DNA of 64,000 bases from Opitutales bacterium (GCA_028045305.1 JAOFTV010000003.1:62001-126000), one strand, 5' to 3'; counted from the stretch's first letter, positions 1 to 9,478 are shown. Translations and numbers: made by a program. Notes: generated by a model not told the origin, from the letters alone.

Positions 1-886
1 TAGAAACACGTTCAACCAGGTCGGGTTTGGCGGAGTGATATGTAATGGACAGAATACTTTCATTAAAAAGTGTGATCTTTAAAAATTTGTCCTTTCCGTA
101 AAAGTCATTGTACCAGGGGGCTTGCAGGTGCTTGCTTCTCATGAAGTAAAAAGTGAAGAAAAAATCACTCGCTCTTACAGGTTTCCCATCGCTGTATCTG
201 GCGTCATTATCCAATTGAAAATAGACAGTGCGTCCATCTTCTCCCAAGGCCCAACGCTTTGCCAATCCCGGGTAATAACCATCAGAATTTGGATGTGTCA
301 TCACGAGACCAACCCCATTATAATCAAGTAAATATCGACGAAAGGCTCCGTTGGCGTCGGGTCCAATGGTTCGCAAGGTTCTCGGAAAGTCAGACATGAA
401 AGTTTTCCAGGTTCCACCCCTTATTGCATCTGGTGAAGAAAACTCCTCCTCTCGTGAACCGTTCTCCCATTGCAAGTTCTTGGGCAATTGATCGATGTTT
501 GAAATCACAAATGCATCTTTGTGCTGCAGATAAAATTCTAAAACCGCTTCAGTACAGTGGTCCAATAAGGGGTGAGCATTACCCAATTCATCCAGGAGAC
601 CGGAAGATTCTTCGGATAGAGAAATATCCAAGGATTGATTCTTGTGAATACTCGGAACCGAAGACCCGATCTCTTTTCTGAATTCATTAGCAAACTCGCG
701 AGCCAGTTCCCTAATGTAAGCACGGTCTGCTTTGTTTAAAGCTGGGCTTGTTTCGATGGGTCCGTCGCTTGAGTTAACTGGCTCTGGTCTTTTAAGAGTA
801 TTGTCTTCACACCCTCCAAGAAAAGAAAGGAGATATAATGCCGTGAAGATAAATGGTCGTGAATGTTTCTTTTTTGGAATGTTCAT
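1..886 (-). CDS. Peptide ABC transporter solute-binding lipoprotein, YejA-like (partial)
   Basis: This open frame has no stop before the window edge, so only the first 295 residues are visible and it is absent from the ORF track. The start ATG overlaps the stop of the YejE-like gene (ATGA). It begins with a lipoprotein signal ending in LSFLGGC, followed by an acidic linker. From about residue 155 the SBP_bac_5 fold appears: a 'YPGLAKRWALGEDGRTV' stretch, then 'YSDGKPVRASDFFFTF', the usual hallmark of oligopeptide-binding proteins. The linker of about 130 residues before the binding domain is longer than usual. It presumably delivers peptides to the YejB/YejE permeases encoded just upstream in the same operon. 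Confidence 0.85.
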   Translation of the reverse strand, partial: MNIPKKKHSRPFIFTALYLLSFLGGCEDNTLKRPEPVNSSDGPIETSPALNKADRAYIRELAREFANEFRKEIGSSVPSIHKNQSLDISLSEESSGLLDELGNAHPLLDHCTEAVLEFYLQHKDAFVISNIDQLPKNLQWENGSREEEFSSPDAIRGGTWKTFMSDFPRTLRTIGPDANGAFRRYLLDYNGVGLVMTHPNSDGYYPGLAKRWALGEDGRTVYFQLDNDARYSDGKPVRASDFFFTFYFMRSKHLQAPWYNDFYGKDKFLKITLFNESILSITYHSAKPDLVERVS

Positions 887-1959
887 TGGTAGGTAGAAAA
901 TTTTTTGGGATCAAAAGCTTCGCGGACTGCTTCGCCAACAAAGGTGACCAAGGTAAGAGTAAGCACTAGTGCCCCAGCGGCAGAAGCTACGATCCAAGGG
1001 GCAACCCTCAGGTTGTTCACTCCCTGCTTGAGCAATTCTCCCCAACTCGGAGTAGGGGCTGGTAAACCATAGCCGAGAAAGTCCAGTGCAGTGATAGAAG
1101 ATATGGCGGCGGCTACAGTAAAGGGAGCAAAAGTAACCAAAGTGGAAATAACATTGGGCAGAAGATGCCGAAAAATAATCCTGCACGGACCCGCACCAAT
1201 TACCTCAGCCGATGCAATGTAGTCTTTGGCCTTTTCCTTGTAAACCGCAGAACGAACATAATAAGTCATTCCCGTCCAACTAAACAAAACCATGATCATA
1301 AGGAGAGCGGATATTTGCCATCCACTACCCCACCATCCGGGCATTACCGAAGCAAGAATTATAACCATGTAGAGAAAAGGAACATTTGACCAAATCTCAA
1401 CGAGTCGCAAACCAAACATATCTGCCTTACCCCCGAAGTAGCCAAGGATCGAACCAGCGGCAATAGCCAATAGATAGGTCAAGAAAAGGTAGCCAAGTGC
1501 AAAAGTAAAAGCGATTCTGAATCCGTAAACCAGGCGGGCAAGTACATCTCTTTCGGTTTTGTCTGTACCCAAGATGTGCCTCGTTTTCCAGTCAGGGGCA
1601 GAAAACCCAGTGGAATCGGTATCTCGATAGTCCATCTCATACGGATCATAGGGGATAGGTGGTAAAAGAACCCAGTTTCCCCCTGCCTGGTCGTGGAAAA
1701 TCTGTTTAAGTTCCCGATAATTTGTTTCATATCCGTAATTCAATCCGAATTGCTCACCCGGAATTTGAGCTCCATAAGAAGGGAAAAAATATTCGCCTTC
1801 ATAACATACGATCAAAGCCCGTTTATTTACCAGCAACTCAGCTCCCAAACTTAGTAAAAAAGCTAAAAATAAGAATAAGAAAGCCCAATATCCCCGACGC
1901 AACGATCGAAAACGGATGAGTTTTCGCTGGATCAAGGGGTTAAGCTGCATTTTGATCAT
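883..1959 (-). CDS. yejE: Peptide ABC transporter permease, YejE-like
   Basis: Inner-membrane permease of the YejE branch of BPD_transp_1. A first membrane helix near residues 20-38 is followed by the long periplasmic loop typical of YejE, including 'YEGEYFFPSYG' and 'LPPIPYDPYEMDY', then 'HILGTDKTERDVLARLVYGFR'. The EAA permease signature lies around 'ASAEVIGAGPCRIIFRHLLPN'. I use the ATG at 1959 instead of the longer ORF-track start, because it overlaps the stop of the upstream yejB-like gene as ATGA and gives a normal N-terminus. It also overlaps the downstream solute-binding gene by ATGA, so the three are probably translationally coupled. Confidence 0.88.
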   Translation of the reverse strand: MIKMQLNPLIQRKLIRFRSLRRGYWAFLFLFLAFLLSLGAELLVNKRALIVCYEGEYFFPSYGAQIPGEQFGLNYGYETNYRELKQIFHDQAGGNWVLLPPIPYDPYEMDYRDTDSTGFSAPDWKTRHILGTDKTERDVLARLVYGFRIAFTFALGYLFLTYLLAIAAGSILGYFGGKADMFGLRLVEIWSNVPFLYMVIILASVMPGWWGSGWQISALLMIMVLFSWTGMTYYVRSAVYKEKAKDYIASAEVIGAGPCRIIFRHLLPNVISTLVTFAPFTVAAAISSITALDFLGYGLPAPTPSWGELLKQGVNNLRVAPWIVASAAGALVLTLTLVTFVGEAVREAFDPKKFSTYQ

Positions 1960-3380
1960 CCCTCGAAACGTACTCTTGGGTCGGCCCAGGCAACGAGTGC
2001 ATCTGCTAGGACATTTCCTAGTAACATTAAACAAGCGGACAATCCGAGCACTCCCATGACCACCGGATAATCCCGGTCGATCACCGCGTTAAATCCTAAA
2101 AGACCAAACCCATCGATATCAAAAATCGTTTCAATTAGAAAGGAGCCGGTGACAAATAAGGTGACCTGATGCCCGACATTCGTGGCCAGAGGAACAAGCG
2201 AATTGCGAAGGGCATGTCGACGAACGGCCTGAGAAAAGGAAAGCCCCTTGGCCATTGCAGTCCGAACATAATCAGCTGCCAAGTGATCAAGCAGATGATT
2301 CTTCATCAACATAGTGACAAAAGCAAAGCCACCTATCAAATAACAAGCGAGCGGCTGAACCGTATGGGCAAACAAATCAAGAGTTTGATCCCAAAGGCTC
2401 ACTTCATTTACCCTATTTGAAGTCAATCCACTCATTGGTAACCAGTCCAGTTGAACGGAAAAGAAAAGCAACAAAAGAGACCCCAAGGCATATCCTGGAA
2501 TGGCATATCCCAAAAAAACCAAAACGGATGAAAAATCATCTGACCATGTCTTGTGCTTTAAGGCTTTAAAAACGCCCAAAGGAATGCAAACGATATAGGT
2601 CAATAAGAAGGTAAGGACTCCAAAATAAGTCGACACTGGTAGGCGTTCAGCGATAACAGATACAACTGGCTCTCCAAACCGAATAGATTTCCCCAGGTTT
2701 CCCTGAATTACACCGGCATACTTTTCCAGGTATAGTTCGGCGACAGGTACAGCAAACTTCCCACGCTCTGCATCACACATTCGAACCTGCCAATTTCCTA
2801 AGAGAGATGACCGGTTAACGATCTCTACGGTTCCGTTGTTTAATCTTCGCAAATTTACAAGTTCGCGGGCTCCTTCAATCCATCCCGTGTTTTCATCGAC
2901 CTCCCAGCCATCAATTCGCCCATCCCCATTCCCATCCAATTCTGTAAAAGGTATGGCTCGCTTAAGATGCTGGGGTACTTCTTCCCGGCTAATATAGCCA
3001 TCTCCGTCCCAGTCCAAACGTAAAATATTAAAATCAGGCAGACTAATCCGCTCGCTTGTCTCTATTTTATTATTCGAGAACTGAACCTCTCGGAATTCGA
3101 TTTCTCGAGGCTTTAATCCTAACCAAATTAAATAGGCTTCCCAGATCGGTTTATCAAATCCATACAGCCTTTTCATCTGCAATAACTGCTCGCCCGAGAG
3201 GGCCTGCTCAGTCCCTGGACTACGACCGCCACCGCCATCTTCACCCACTTGTTGCATCTGCATCATCGCTTGTTCGATCGGACCACCCGGAGCCATGCGG
3301 GTCAAAGCAAATACCATCAAGCTAATCCCCACCAAGACGGGAGGAATCAAAAGCAACCTACGAATGAAGTAATCGCGCAT
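1956..3380 (-). CDS. yejB: Peptide ABC transporter permease, YejB-like, with EF-hand insertion
   Basis: The start 'MRDYFIRRLLLIPPVLVG' is the normal YejB/OppB N-terminus; the ORF-track start 18 codons upstream is a GTG. The protein has 474 residues, about 110 more than E. coli YejB. The extra length lies in the periplasmic loop after TM1 (about residues 89-223) and carries two canonical EF-hand loops, DWDGDGYISREE (123-134) and DGNGDGRIDGWE (149-160). After the insertion the YejB core resumes at 'GVIQGNLGKSIRFGEPV' and ends with the family's 'GLLGFNAVIDRDYPVVMG'. It pairs with the YejE-like gene to form the membrane channel. No ATPase is seen on this strand; it may lie beyond the window or be supplied by the divergent fused OppDF. 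Confidence 0.88.
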   Translation of the reverse strand: MRDYFIRRLLLIPPVLVGISLMVFALTRMAPGGPIEQAMMQMQQVGEDGGGGRSPGTEQALSGEQLLQMKRLYGFDKPIWEAYLIWLGLKPREIEFREVQFSNNKIETSERISLPDFNILRLDWDGDGYISREEVPQHLKRAIPFTELDGNGDGRIDGWEVDENTGWIEGARELVNLRRLNNGTVEIVNRSSLLGNWQVRMCDAERGKFAVPVAELYLEKYAGVIQGNLGKSIRFGEPVVSVIAERLPVSTYFGVLTFLLTYIVCIPLGVFKALKHKTWSDDFSSVLVFLGYAIPGYALGSLLLLFFSVQLDWLPMSGLTSNRVNEVSLWDQTLDLFAHTVQPLACYLIGGFAFVTMLMKNHLLDHLAADYVRTAMAKGLSFSQAVRRHALRNSLVPLATNVGHQVTLFVTGSFLIETIFDIDGFGLLGFNAVIDRDYPVVMGVLGLSACLMLLGNVLADALVAWADPRVRFEG

Positions 3381-3511
3381 GTGGTGAAAAGAAAATTCAT
3401 ACTTCGAATCTCTGATCGGAGTAAAGACAAACACCCAAAACCTGATAATTTATCCATCCTTTTGCTTGCCAACTCCGAATACCTGTCGCGTACTTTGTCG
3501 GAAACAACTTT

Positions 3512-5167
3512 ATGCACTCAAATTCTTCATCCAATAAACAAACCCACTTGGTCGGGCTAATCGGTTTATTGTGCTTGGCTTGGTTGCTGCAGGGATGTTC
3601 TCAACCTTCCAATGTAGAGACTGCACTGGATAAAGGCATCCTCCACTTTGGCTTGGGAGCAGAACCCCAGCACCTCGACCCACATCTCGCCACCAGTGTG
3701 GCCGCCCACAATATTTTGTCTGCATTGCTCGAGGGCTTGGTTAGCGAACACCCCAAAACACTCAAACCCGTTCCTGGAGTCGCCCATCGATGGGAACAAT
3801 CAAAGGACGGAAAGACCTACATTTTTTATCTTCGGAAGGATGCCCATTGGAGCAACGGTGATCCCCTAACTGCCCATGATTTTGTCTACTCTTTTCGCCG
3901 CATCCTTAATCCAAACCTGGGTGCTCAATATGCTTCCATGCTTCATCCTTTAAAAAATGCCAGGCTCTATCATGAGGGAAAAAAGACCTGGGAAGAGGCA
4001 AAGGTTGGAGCAGTAGCGACAGATGATTATATTCTAGAAATTACTTTGGAACACTCCATTCCCTACTTCTTGGAATTACTCAACCATTATTCCTGGTTTC
4101 CCGTACACCGCCCCACCCTGGAAAAATTTGAAGCCTTTGAAAAAATGGGCACTCCATGGACTAAGCCAGGCAACTTTGTGGGCAATGGGCCTTTTCGGTT
4201 GATTAACCATCAAATTAACTCGGTCATCTCGGTGGGGAAAAACGAACATTATTGGGATGCTTCATCCGTTCAACTAAAGGGCATACGCTTCTATCCGATT
4301 GAGGCCGTGGATACAGAAGAACGGGCTTATCGTGCGGGCTTTCTGCACTTAACCCAGAGCGTATCCGCCGACCGCATTGATTTTCTAAAAGAAAAGTATC
4401 CCAAAGAACTGCACTTCGAGCCCTATCTCGGCACTTATTTTTATCGTTTCAACTTGAAGTCTCCACCTTTTGACGATCTGCGGGTCCGCCAAGCCTTTAG
4501 CTTGGCAATCAATCGTCAACGCCTAGTCGACAAGGTACTAAAGGGGGGACAGTCGCCCGCGAATACCTTTACACCTCCAGGCACAGGAGGATTTTATCCC
4601 AAGCCCCAATTTCTTTATGACCCACAAAAGGCCAAGCAGTTGCTGGATTCATATTTATCTGAAAAAGGATTGGAAAGGTTGCCCCCAGTCGAATTAACCT
4701 ACAACACTTCAGAAGGACACAAGAAAGTGGCCGAAGCTCTACACGGTATGTGGAAAGAAGCTCTTGGAGTGGAAATTCGGCTACTCAATATGGAGTGGAA
4801 AGTCTTTCTCTCTACCGTTTCCAAAGGTGAATTTTCATTGGCTCGGGCAGGATGGATTGGAGATTATGTCGATCCACATACTTTTCTCCATATGTGGCGG
4901 TCGGGTGAAGGGCTCAATATGACTGGCTGGGCAAATGCACCCTACGACCAAGCCTTGAAACTTGGAGAAACCTCAAATTCCGAGAAGGAGCGCTGGGAAA
5001 ACTTTCAAAAATGCGAGGATTTATTGGCTATGGAATTCCCCGTCCTCCCCCTCTATTTTTATGTACACCTAACTTTGCGTCACCCCACTGTTCGGGGTTG
5101 GCACCCAACCCTTCTCGATCACCATCCCTATAAACACGTTTACTTAAGTAAGGAGGAATCCCCTTGA
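3512..5167 (+). CDS. oppA: Oligopeptide ABC transporter solute-binding lipoprotein, OppA-like
   Basis: A 551-residue SBP_bac_5 protein. The lipoprotein signal ends in LLQGC, so it is probably anchored to the membrane facing the periplasm. Family hallmarks follow: 'GAEPQHLDPHLATS', 'HRWEQSKDGKTYIFYLRKDAHWSNGD' split around the 'LTAHDFVYSF' box, and 'DDLRVRQAFSLAINR'. It is the first gene of a four-gene plus-strand operon (binding protein, two permeases, fused ATPase), divergent from the YejB-like gene across about 130 bases. Its length is normal for OppA. Substrate is inferred to be oligopeptides; murein peptides or other ligands cannot be excluded. Confidence 0.92.
   Translation: MHSNSSSNKQTHLVGLIGLLCLAWLLQGCSQPSNVETALDKGILHFGLGAEPQHLDPHLATSVAAHNILSALLEGLVSEHPKTLKPVPGVAHRWEQSKDGKTYIFYLRKDAHWSNGDPLTAHDFVYSFRRILNPNLGAQYASMLHPLKNARLYHEGKKTWEEAKVGAVATDDYILEITLEHSIPYFLELLNHYSWFPVHRPTLEKFEAFEKMGTPWTKPGNFVGNGPFRLINHQINSVISVGKNEHYWDASSVQLKGIRFYPIEAVDTEERAYRAGFLHLTQSVSADRIDFLKEKYPKELHFEPYLGTYFYRFNLKSPPFDDLRVRQAFSLAINRQRLVDKVLKGGQSPANTFTPPGTGGFYPKPQFLYDPQKAKQLLDSYLSEKGLERLPPVELTYNTSEGHKKVAEALHGMWKEALGVEIRLLNMEWKVFLSTVSKGEFSLARAGWIGDYVDPHTFLHMWRSGEGLNMTGWANAPYDQALKLGETSNSEKERWENFQKCEDLLAMEFPVLPLYFYVHLTLRHPTVRGWHPTLLDHHPYKHVYLSKEESP
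5150..5156 (+). promoter_or_regulatory. Strong Shine-Dalgarno site deciding a TTG start
   Basis: AAGGAGG lies 7 bases before the TTG at 5164. It sits inside the end of oppA and identifies TTG, overlapping the oppA stop as TTGA, as the oppB start. Most other genes in this window lack such a clear site. Confidence 0.75.
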
Positions 5168-6084
5168 AGAAATTTGTTCTCTCCCGGGTTTTACAAGCTA
5201 TTCCGACCTTATGGGTTATTGCCACGCTTACCTTCTTTATGACCCGATATGCTCCGGGTGGTCCCTTTGATGCAGAAAAGGCAATTCCTCAGGAGATTAA
5301 AGTTAAGCTGGAAAGTCATTTTGGGCTCGATCGTCCATTGTTTGATCAGTACCTGCTCTATTTAAAAAATCTCTTGCGTGGCGACCTTGGTCCATCATTT
5401 AAATATTCGGGTTGGGAAGTCTCGGAATTAATCGCTACCGCCTTTCCGGTTTCCTTGACTTTGGGAGTTTTATCGTTGGGGATCGCCCTGTTTATCGGCA
5501 TACCCGCAGGGATCATGGCCGCTCTGCGAAAAAACACTTGGTTGGATTACCTGCCTATGAGTCTGTCCATGGCTGGAATTTGCTTACCCACCTTTGTCCT
5601 TGGTCCATTGCTCATTTACATTTTCTCCACCCAGTTGGGCCTCTTTCCCCCACTTGGATGGTACGGTCCGTCGGACTGGTTCCTTCCCTCTTTCACACTT
5701 GGGTTGTTTTATGCCGCCTATGTTGCCCGCCTGACCCGGGCTGGAATGCTTGAAACATTGCAGCAAGATTATGTGCGCACCGCCCGTGCCAAAGGGGCCA
5801 CTCCTTGGCGTGTTGTAACCCGACATGCCTTGCGTGGAGGACTCCTCCCGGTCGTCACATACTTAGGGCCCGCGTTTGCTGGTCTGGTCAGTGGATCTTT
5901 TGTCATTGAAAGTATATTTTTCATACCTGGACTGGGAAAATTCTTTGTTACTGCAGCCTTCAACCGTGATTACACCATGGTTCTGGGAACTGTGCTTTTT
6001 TATGCCAGCTTGATTATTTTGCTCAACTTACTGGTCGACTTACTTCAGGCATGGATTGACCCCAAAGCCCGACAAACTAGATGA
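5164..6084 (+). CDS. oppB: Oligopeptide ABC transporter permease, OppB-like
   Basis: A 306-residue BPD_transp_1 permease. The N-terminus 'VLSRVLQAIPTLWVIATLTFF' followed by 'MTRYAPGGPFD' is diagnostic for OppB/DppB. The EAA loop is 'RTARAKGATPWRVVTRHALRGG', which docks the ATPase, and the end 'IDPKARQTR' is typical. The TTG start is supported by a strong Shine-Dalgarno site and overlaps the oppA stop by 4 bases; its own stop overlaps the next gene as ATGA. Six membrane helices are expected. Confidence 0.93.
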   Translation: MKKFVLSRVLQAIPTLWVIATLTFFMTRYAPGGPFDAEKAIPQEIKVKLESHFGLDRPLFDQYLLYLKNLLRGDLGPSFKYSGWEVSELIATAFPVSLTLGVLSLGIALFIGIPAGIMAALRKNTWLDYLPMSLSMAGICLPTFVLGPLLIYIFSTQLGLFPPLGWYGPSDWFLPSFTLGLFYAAYVARLTRAGMLETLQQDYVRTARAKGATPWRVVTRHALRGGLLPVVTYLGPAFAGLVSGSFVIESIFFIPGLGKFFVTAAFNRDYTMVLGTVLFYASLIILLNLLVDLLQAWIDPKARQTR

Positions 6085-6941
6085 GTTTAGAAACATCATC
6101 CTCCTTGGGTCGAGATGCTTGGTTGCGCTTACGGGCAAACCGAATGTCCATGATTAGCTTGTTTATTTTGATTGGCATTGCCTTCGTCTCCATCTTTGGT
6201 CCTGCCTTATCTTCATACGATTACGATCAGCAAAACTTGGATCGTGTATTTGAAAGCCCCGGAAAAGACCATATTTTTGGTACCGACAACCTTGGGCGTG
6301 ACCTTTTTGCCCGAACCACTTATGGAGGGAGAATATCTTTGGCTGTTGGATTGCTCGCTACCGTGGTATCTTTGGTAATTGGGGTGAGTTATGGGATGTT
6401 TTCTGGCTACATAGGGGGCCGCATCGATACATGGATGATGCGAGCTGTGGATGTTCTTTATGCCCTACCTTTCACCATTTTTGTGATCTTATTGATGGTT
6501 TTATTTGGAAGAAACTTCCTCTTGCTTTTCATCGCGATTGGAGCCGTGGAATGGTTGACAATGGCTCGCATCACCCGGGCACAGACCATGAATTTGAAAA
6601 AATCTGAATTTATCGAAGCAGCCCGGGCCTTAGGCTATTCGCATGGTCGCATTCTATTCCGACACCTTCTTCCAAATTTGATCGGTCCAATTATAGTTTA
6701 TGCGACCCTGACTGTTCCCGCAGTTATGCTATTAGAAGCCGTACTCAGTTTTCTCGGACTTGGTATACAGGCGCCGATGAGCTCATGGGGCAGCCTAATC
6801 AAGGAAGGGGCAGAGAAAATGGATGCCGCTCCCTGGCTTCTCTTGTTTCCGGGAATCTTTTTCTGCCTTTCTTTATTTGCACTTAATTTTTTAGGAGATG
6901 GTCTTCGAGATGCCCTCGATCCAAAATCGTCCAAGGACTAA
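6081..6941 (+). CDS. oppC: Oligopeptide ABC transporter permease, OppC-like
   Basis: A 286-residue partner of OppB. The OppC_N-type start 'DAWLRLRANRMSMISLFIL' is followed by 'HIFGTDNLGRDLFARTTYGGRIS', the near-invariant OppC/DppC box, and by the EAA motif 'EAARALGYSHGRILFRHLLPN'. The C-terminus 'LGDGLRDALDPK' is also canonical. Its start overlaps the oppB stop (ATGA), and the ATPase gene begins 4 bases after its stop, so stoichiometric expression within one operon is likely. Confidence 0.93.
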   Translation: MSLETSSSLGRDAWLRLRANRMSMISLFILIGIAFVSIFGPALSSYDYDQQNLDRVFESPGKDHIFGTDNLGRDLFARTTYGGRISLAVGLLATVVSLVIGVSYGMFSGYIGGRIDTWMMRAVDVLYALPFTIFVILLMVLFGRNFLLLFIAIGAVEWLTMARITRAQTMNLKKSEFIEAARALGYSHGRILFRHLLPNLIGPIIVYATLTVPAVMLLEAVLSFLGLGIQAPMSSWGSLIKEGAEKMDAAPWLLLFPGIFFCLSLFALNFLGDGLRDALDPKSSKD

Positions 6942-6945
6942 AATC

Positions 6946-8643
6946 ATGGGAAATTTGGATATACAAAACTTAAAAGTATCCTTTCACACCCGCGAAGGAA
7001 TTATCCATGCTGTCGATGGTGTTGATCTTTCAATCAAGCCAGGAGAGATTGTTGGCTTGGTCGGGGAGTCAGGTTCGGGCAAGTCCGTAACCTGCAATTC
7101 CGTGCTCAAACTTCTTCCTGTCCCTCCTGCTCGGATTGAGAAAGGGCAAATTGAGTGGTCAGGAAAAGACCTTATCGATCATGACGAACAAAATATGCAG
7201 GCAATCCGAGGCAAAGAAATCTCCATGATCTTTCAAGATCCTATGAGTTGCTTGAACCCTTACCTCTCGGTGCTTGAGCAGGTTGCTGAACCCCTAGTAA
7301 TTCATGGAATGGCCAGCCTTGAGGATGCTAGAAAACAGGCCAGTGAAATGCTTGTCAACGTGGGCGTGCAAAGAGTTGTGGATCATCCCCATGCCTATCC
7401 GCATGAATTTTCTGGAGGGATGCGCCAACGGGCGATGATTGCCATGGCCTTGGTAACAAAACCCTCACTCTTACTTGCGGACGAACCCACTACCGCCTTG
7501 GATGTAACCGTCCAAGCTAAGGTGTTAAGTATCCTTAAAACATTGTGTACCGACTTAGGCGTAAGCGTTCTTTTTGTTAGTCATGACCTCGGACTGGTCG
7601 CCGAACTGGCCGACCGCGTGGTAGTGATGTATCGAGGAAAAGTAGTCGAGCAAAACCATACAGGTTCAATTTTCTCAAACCCTCAACACCCCTATGTGAA
7701 AGCCTTGATCGCTTGTCGACCGACATTGGAAAGTAACCCTGTCCGATTGCCTACGGTGGATGATTTCATGAACCCAAAAACGGGGAAAGAAGAGGCCCTT
7801 GAGAAACTGGTAGCCCCATCCCTAAATTTAGATTCCCAAGAAACTCTGCTTCAAGTCGAGAATCTAGTGGTTGAATTTCCAACCGAAGATGGTCCTGTTC
7901 GGGCAGTTGATGGAGCAAGCCTCATGATTCGTAAAGGATCGACTCATGGTTTGGTCGGAGAGTCAGGATCGGGGAAAACGACTTTAGGCAGGTCCATTCT
8001 CCACTTGGCTCAATTGATGTCGGGAAGCATTCTTTATCAGGGAAAACCTATCAATCTGGATCACCCTGATGATCGAAGTAAATTCCGCAAATCTATGCAG
8101 ATTATTTTTCAGGATCCTTACGCCTCCCTAAATCCCCGCCTTACCATTGAGCAAACCCTGCTCGAACCCATGAAGGTTCATGGTATTGGGAGTTCTCGTA
8201 AGGAGCGCATCGAGCGCGTGATTAACCTATTGGAGGAAGTTGGGTTGGGAGAGGAATATCTCCACCGCTATCCTCATGAGTTCTCCGGAGGGCAGAGACA
8301 AAGAATTTGCGTCGCACGGGCATTAACCACCGAGCCGGAGTTTATTGTTTGTGACGAATGCGTGAGTGCTATGGATGTGTCTGTACAAGCCCAGGTGCTC
8401 AACTTACTACGATCTCTTCAAGCCTCTCGCAACCTGACCTACCTTTTTATTTCTCACGATTTGGGCGTGGTCAAATTTATGTCCGATGAAATTTCCGTTA
8501 TGCAAAACGGAAAAATTGTTGAGAACGGATTAGCAGATGATCTTTATCGCAGCCCAAAATCAGATTATACTCGAAAGCTTCTCAACTCCATTCCCTTAGC
8601 TAATCGATCTGCAAATTTCCAAATTAATCGTCCGTCGGTTTAA
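6946..8643 (+). CDS. Fused oligopeptide ABC transporter ATPase, OppD-OppF
   Basis: Two complete ABC ATPase domains in one 565-residue chain, corresponding to OppD then OppF. Domain 1 has Walker A GESGSGKS, signature FSGGMRQR and Walker B LLLADEPTTALD; domain 2 has GESGSGKTT, FSGGQRQR and the Walker B variant FIVCDECVSAMD. Both retain the catalytic Glu. I use the ATG at 6946, just after the oppC stop and preceded by an AAGGA-like site, because the ORF-track start lies inside oppC. The last 20 bases overlap the convergent transglutaminase-like gene. The fusion supplies both nucleotide-binding sites for the OppBC channel and could also serve the divergent Yej permeases. Confidence 0.93.
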   Translation: MGNLDIQNLKVSFHTREGIIHAVDGVDLSIKPGEIVGLVGESGSGKSVTCNSVLKLLPVPPARIEKGQIEWSGKDLIDHDEQNMQAIRGKEISMIFQDPMSCLNPYLSVLEQVAEPLVIHGMASLEDARKQASEMLVNVGVQRVVDHPHAYPHEFSGGMRQRAMIAMALVTKPSLLLADEPTTALDVTVQAKVLSILKTLCTDLGVSVLFVSHDLGLVAELADRVVVMYRGKVVEQNHTGSIFSNPQHPYVKALIACRPTLESNPVRLPTVDDFMNPKTGKEEALEKLVAPSLNLDSQETLLQVENLVVEFPTEDGPVRAVDGASLMIRKGSTHGLVGESGSGKTTLGRSILHLAQLMSGSILYQGKPINLDHPDDRSKFRKSMQIIFQDPYASLNPRLTIEQTLLEPMKVHGIGSSRKERIERVINLLEEVGLGEEYLHRYPHEFSGGQRQRICVARALTTEPEFIVCDECVSAMDVSVQAQVLNLLRSLQASRNLTYLFISHDLGVVKFMSDEISVMQNGKIVENGLADDLYRSPKSDYTRKLLNSIPLANRSANFQINRPSV

Positions 8644-9478
8644 CCCGGACCACTACTTCAAATTCACTGGGCTGAGGCCCGAAATAAGAACCGGTAACTG
8701 GAGCCACATCACGATAGTCTCTACCCGTTCCTAAAATCACATAAGTATCGTCGACCACCCGGTTGTTGGTTGGGTCCAACCCAAACCACCCATGTCCATC
8801 AACCATCACCTCCAGCCAGGCATGAGAAGCTTCAGATCCGCGCATCTGACGATCCCTCGTTGAATCAAAAAAATAGCCACTTACATAGCGCGCTGGGATA
8901 CCGAGGCAGCGGCACAAAGCAAGTGCAGCGTGAACAAAGTCCTGGCAAACTCCACGGCGGATTTTGAGTACTTCATTAGCATGTGTCTCCACTGTTGTCG
9001 TGCTTTTACAATATTCAAAGTTTTGATAAATAAAACACATCACTTGAAAAGCGGTTTGAAAAACGTCCGTTGAATTTGCCCGAATATCAACCGCTGTCCG
9101 CCAGACCTCCGGGTTAATCTCAACGAAGGTAGAACTCTGCAGATAATCGCGGTATTCTGGAACTCCTCCCATTTTAGATAAAGTGGACATGTTTACGCCG
9201 TATGGAAAATGATCAAAATTCACCCGAGAATTTGTTTCAACTACCGAGCGTACCTCGATGGCCAATTTTTGATGTTCTTCTGCCAATTCGAAATAATGTA
9301 CTATGTTCCCATTTAAATCCAAATAGCTTTTCGGACGACAGATTGGTAAAATCGAGATGGTGGAGGAGACACACTTTTGCCAGTCGTTACTCAACGGGTG
9401 CAACCTTAACTCGTTATAGCTTTGCGTGACCGGACTTGGATACCGGTAACTCGTCCGATGGAAAATGTACAACCGCAT
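8624..9478 (-). CDS. Transglutaminase-like protein with bacterial transglutaminase N-terminal region
   Basis: The N-terminus 'FHRTSYRYPSPVTQSYNELRL' matches the Bact_transglu_N region. The transglutaminase-like core follows with an apparent catalytic triad: Cys178 in RRGVCQDFVH, His219 in EASHAWLEV and Asp235 in GLDPTNN. No signal peptide is seen, so the protein is probably cytoplasmic. It lies downstream of the alpha-E and ATP-grasp genes. The family and order are widespread in bacteria, and comparative studies of amidoligases have proposed roles in peptide synthesis or modification; the real substrate is unknown. The end overlaps the oppDF gene by 20 bases in convergent orientation. Confidence 0.85.
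   Translation of the reverse strand: MRLYIFHRTSYRYPSPVTQSYNELRLHPLSNDWQKCVSSTISILPICRPKSYLDLNGNIVHYFELAEEHQKLAIEVRSVVETNSRVNFDHFPYGVNMSTLSKMGGVPEYRDYLQSSTFVEINPEVWRTAVDIRANSTDVFQTAFQVMCFIYQNFEYCKSTTTVETHANEVLKIRRGVCQDFVHAALALCRCLGIPARYVSGYFFDSTRDRQMRGSEASHAWLEVMVDGHGWFGLDPTNNRVVDDTYVILGTGRDYRDVAPVTGSYFGPQPSEFEVVVRVKPTDD

Noticed and set aside
122-681. Plus-strand ORFs at 122-331 and 424-681
   Set aside because: They lie opposite the partial solute-binding lipoprotein, which has a coherent signal peptide and SBP_bac_5 motifs.
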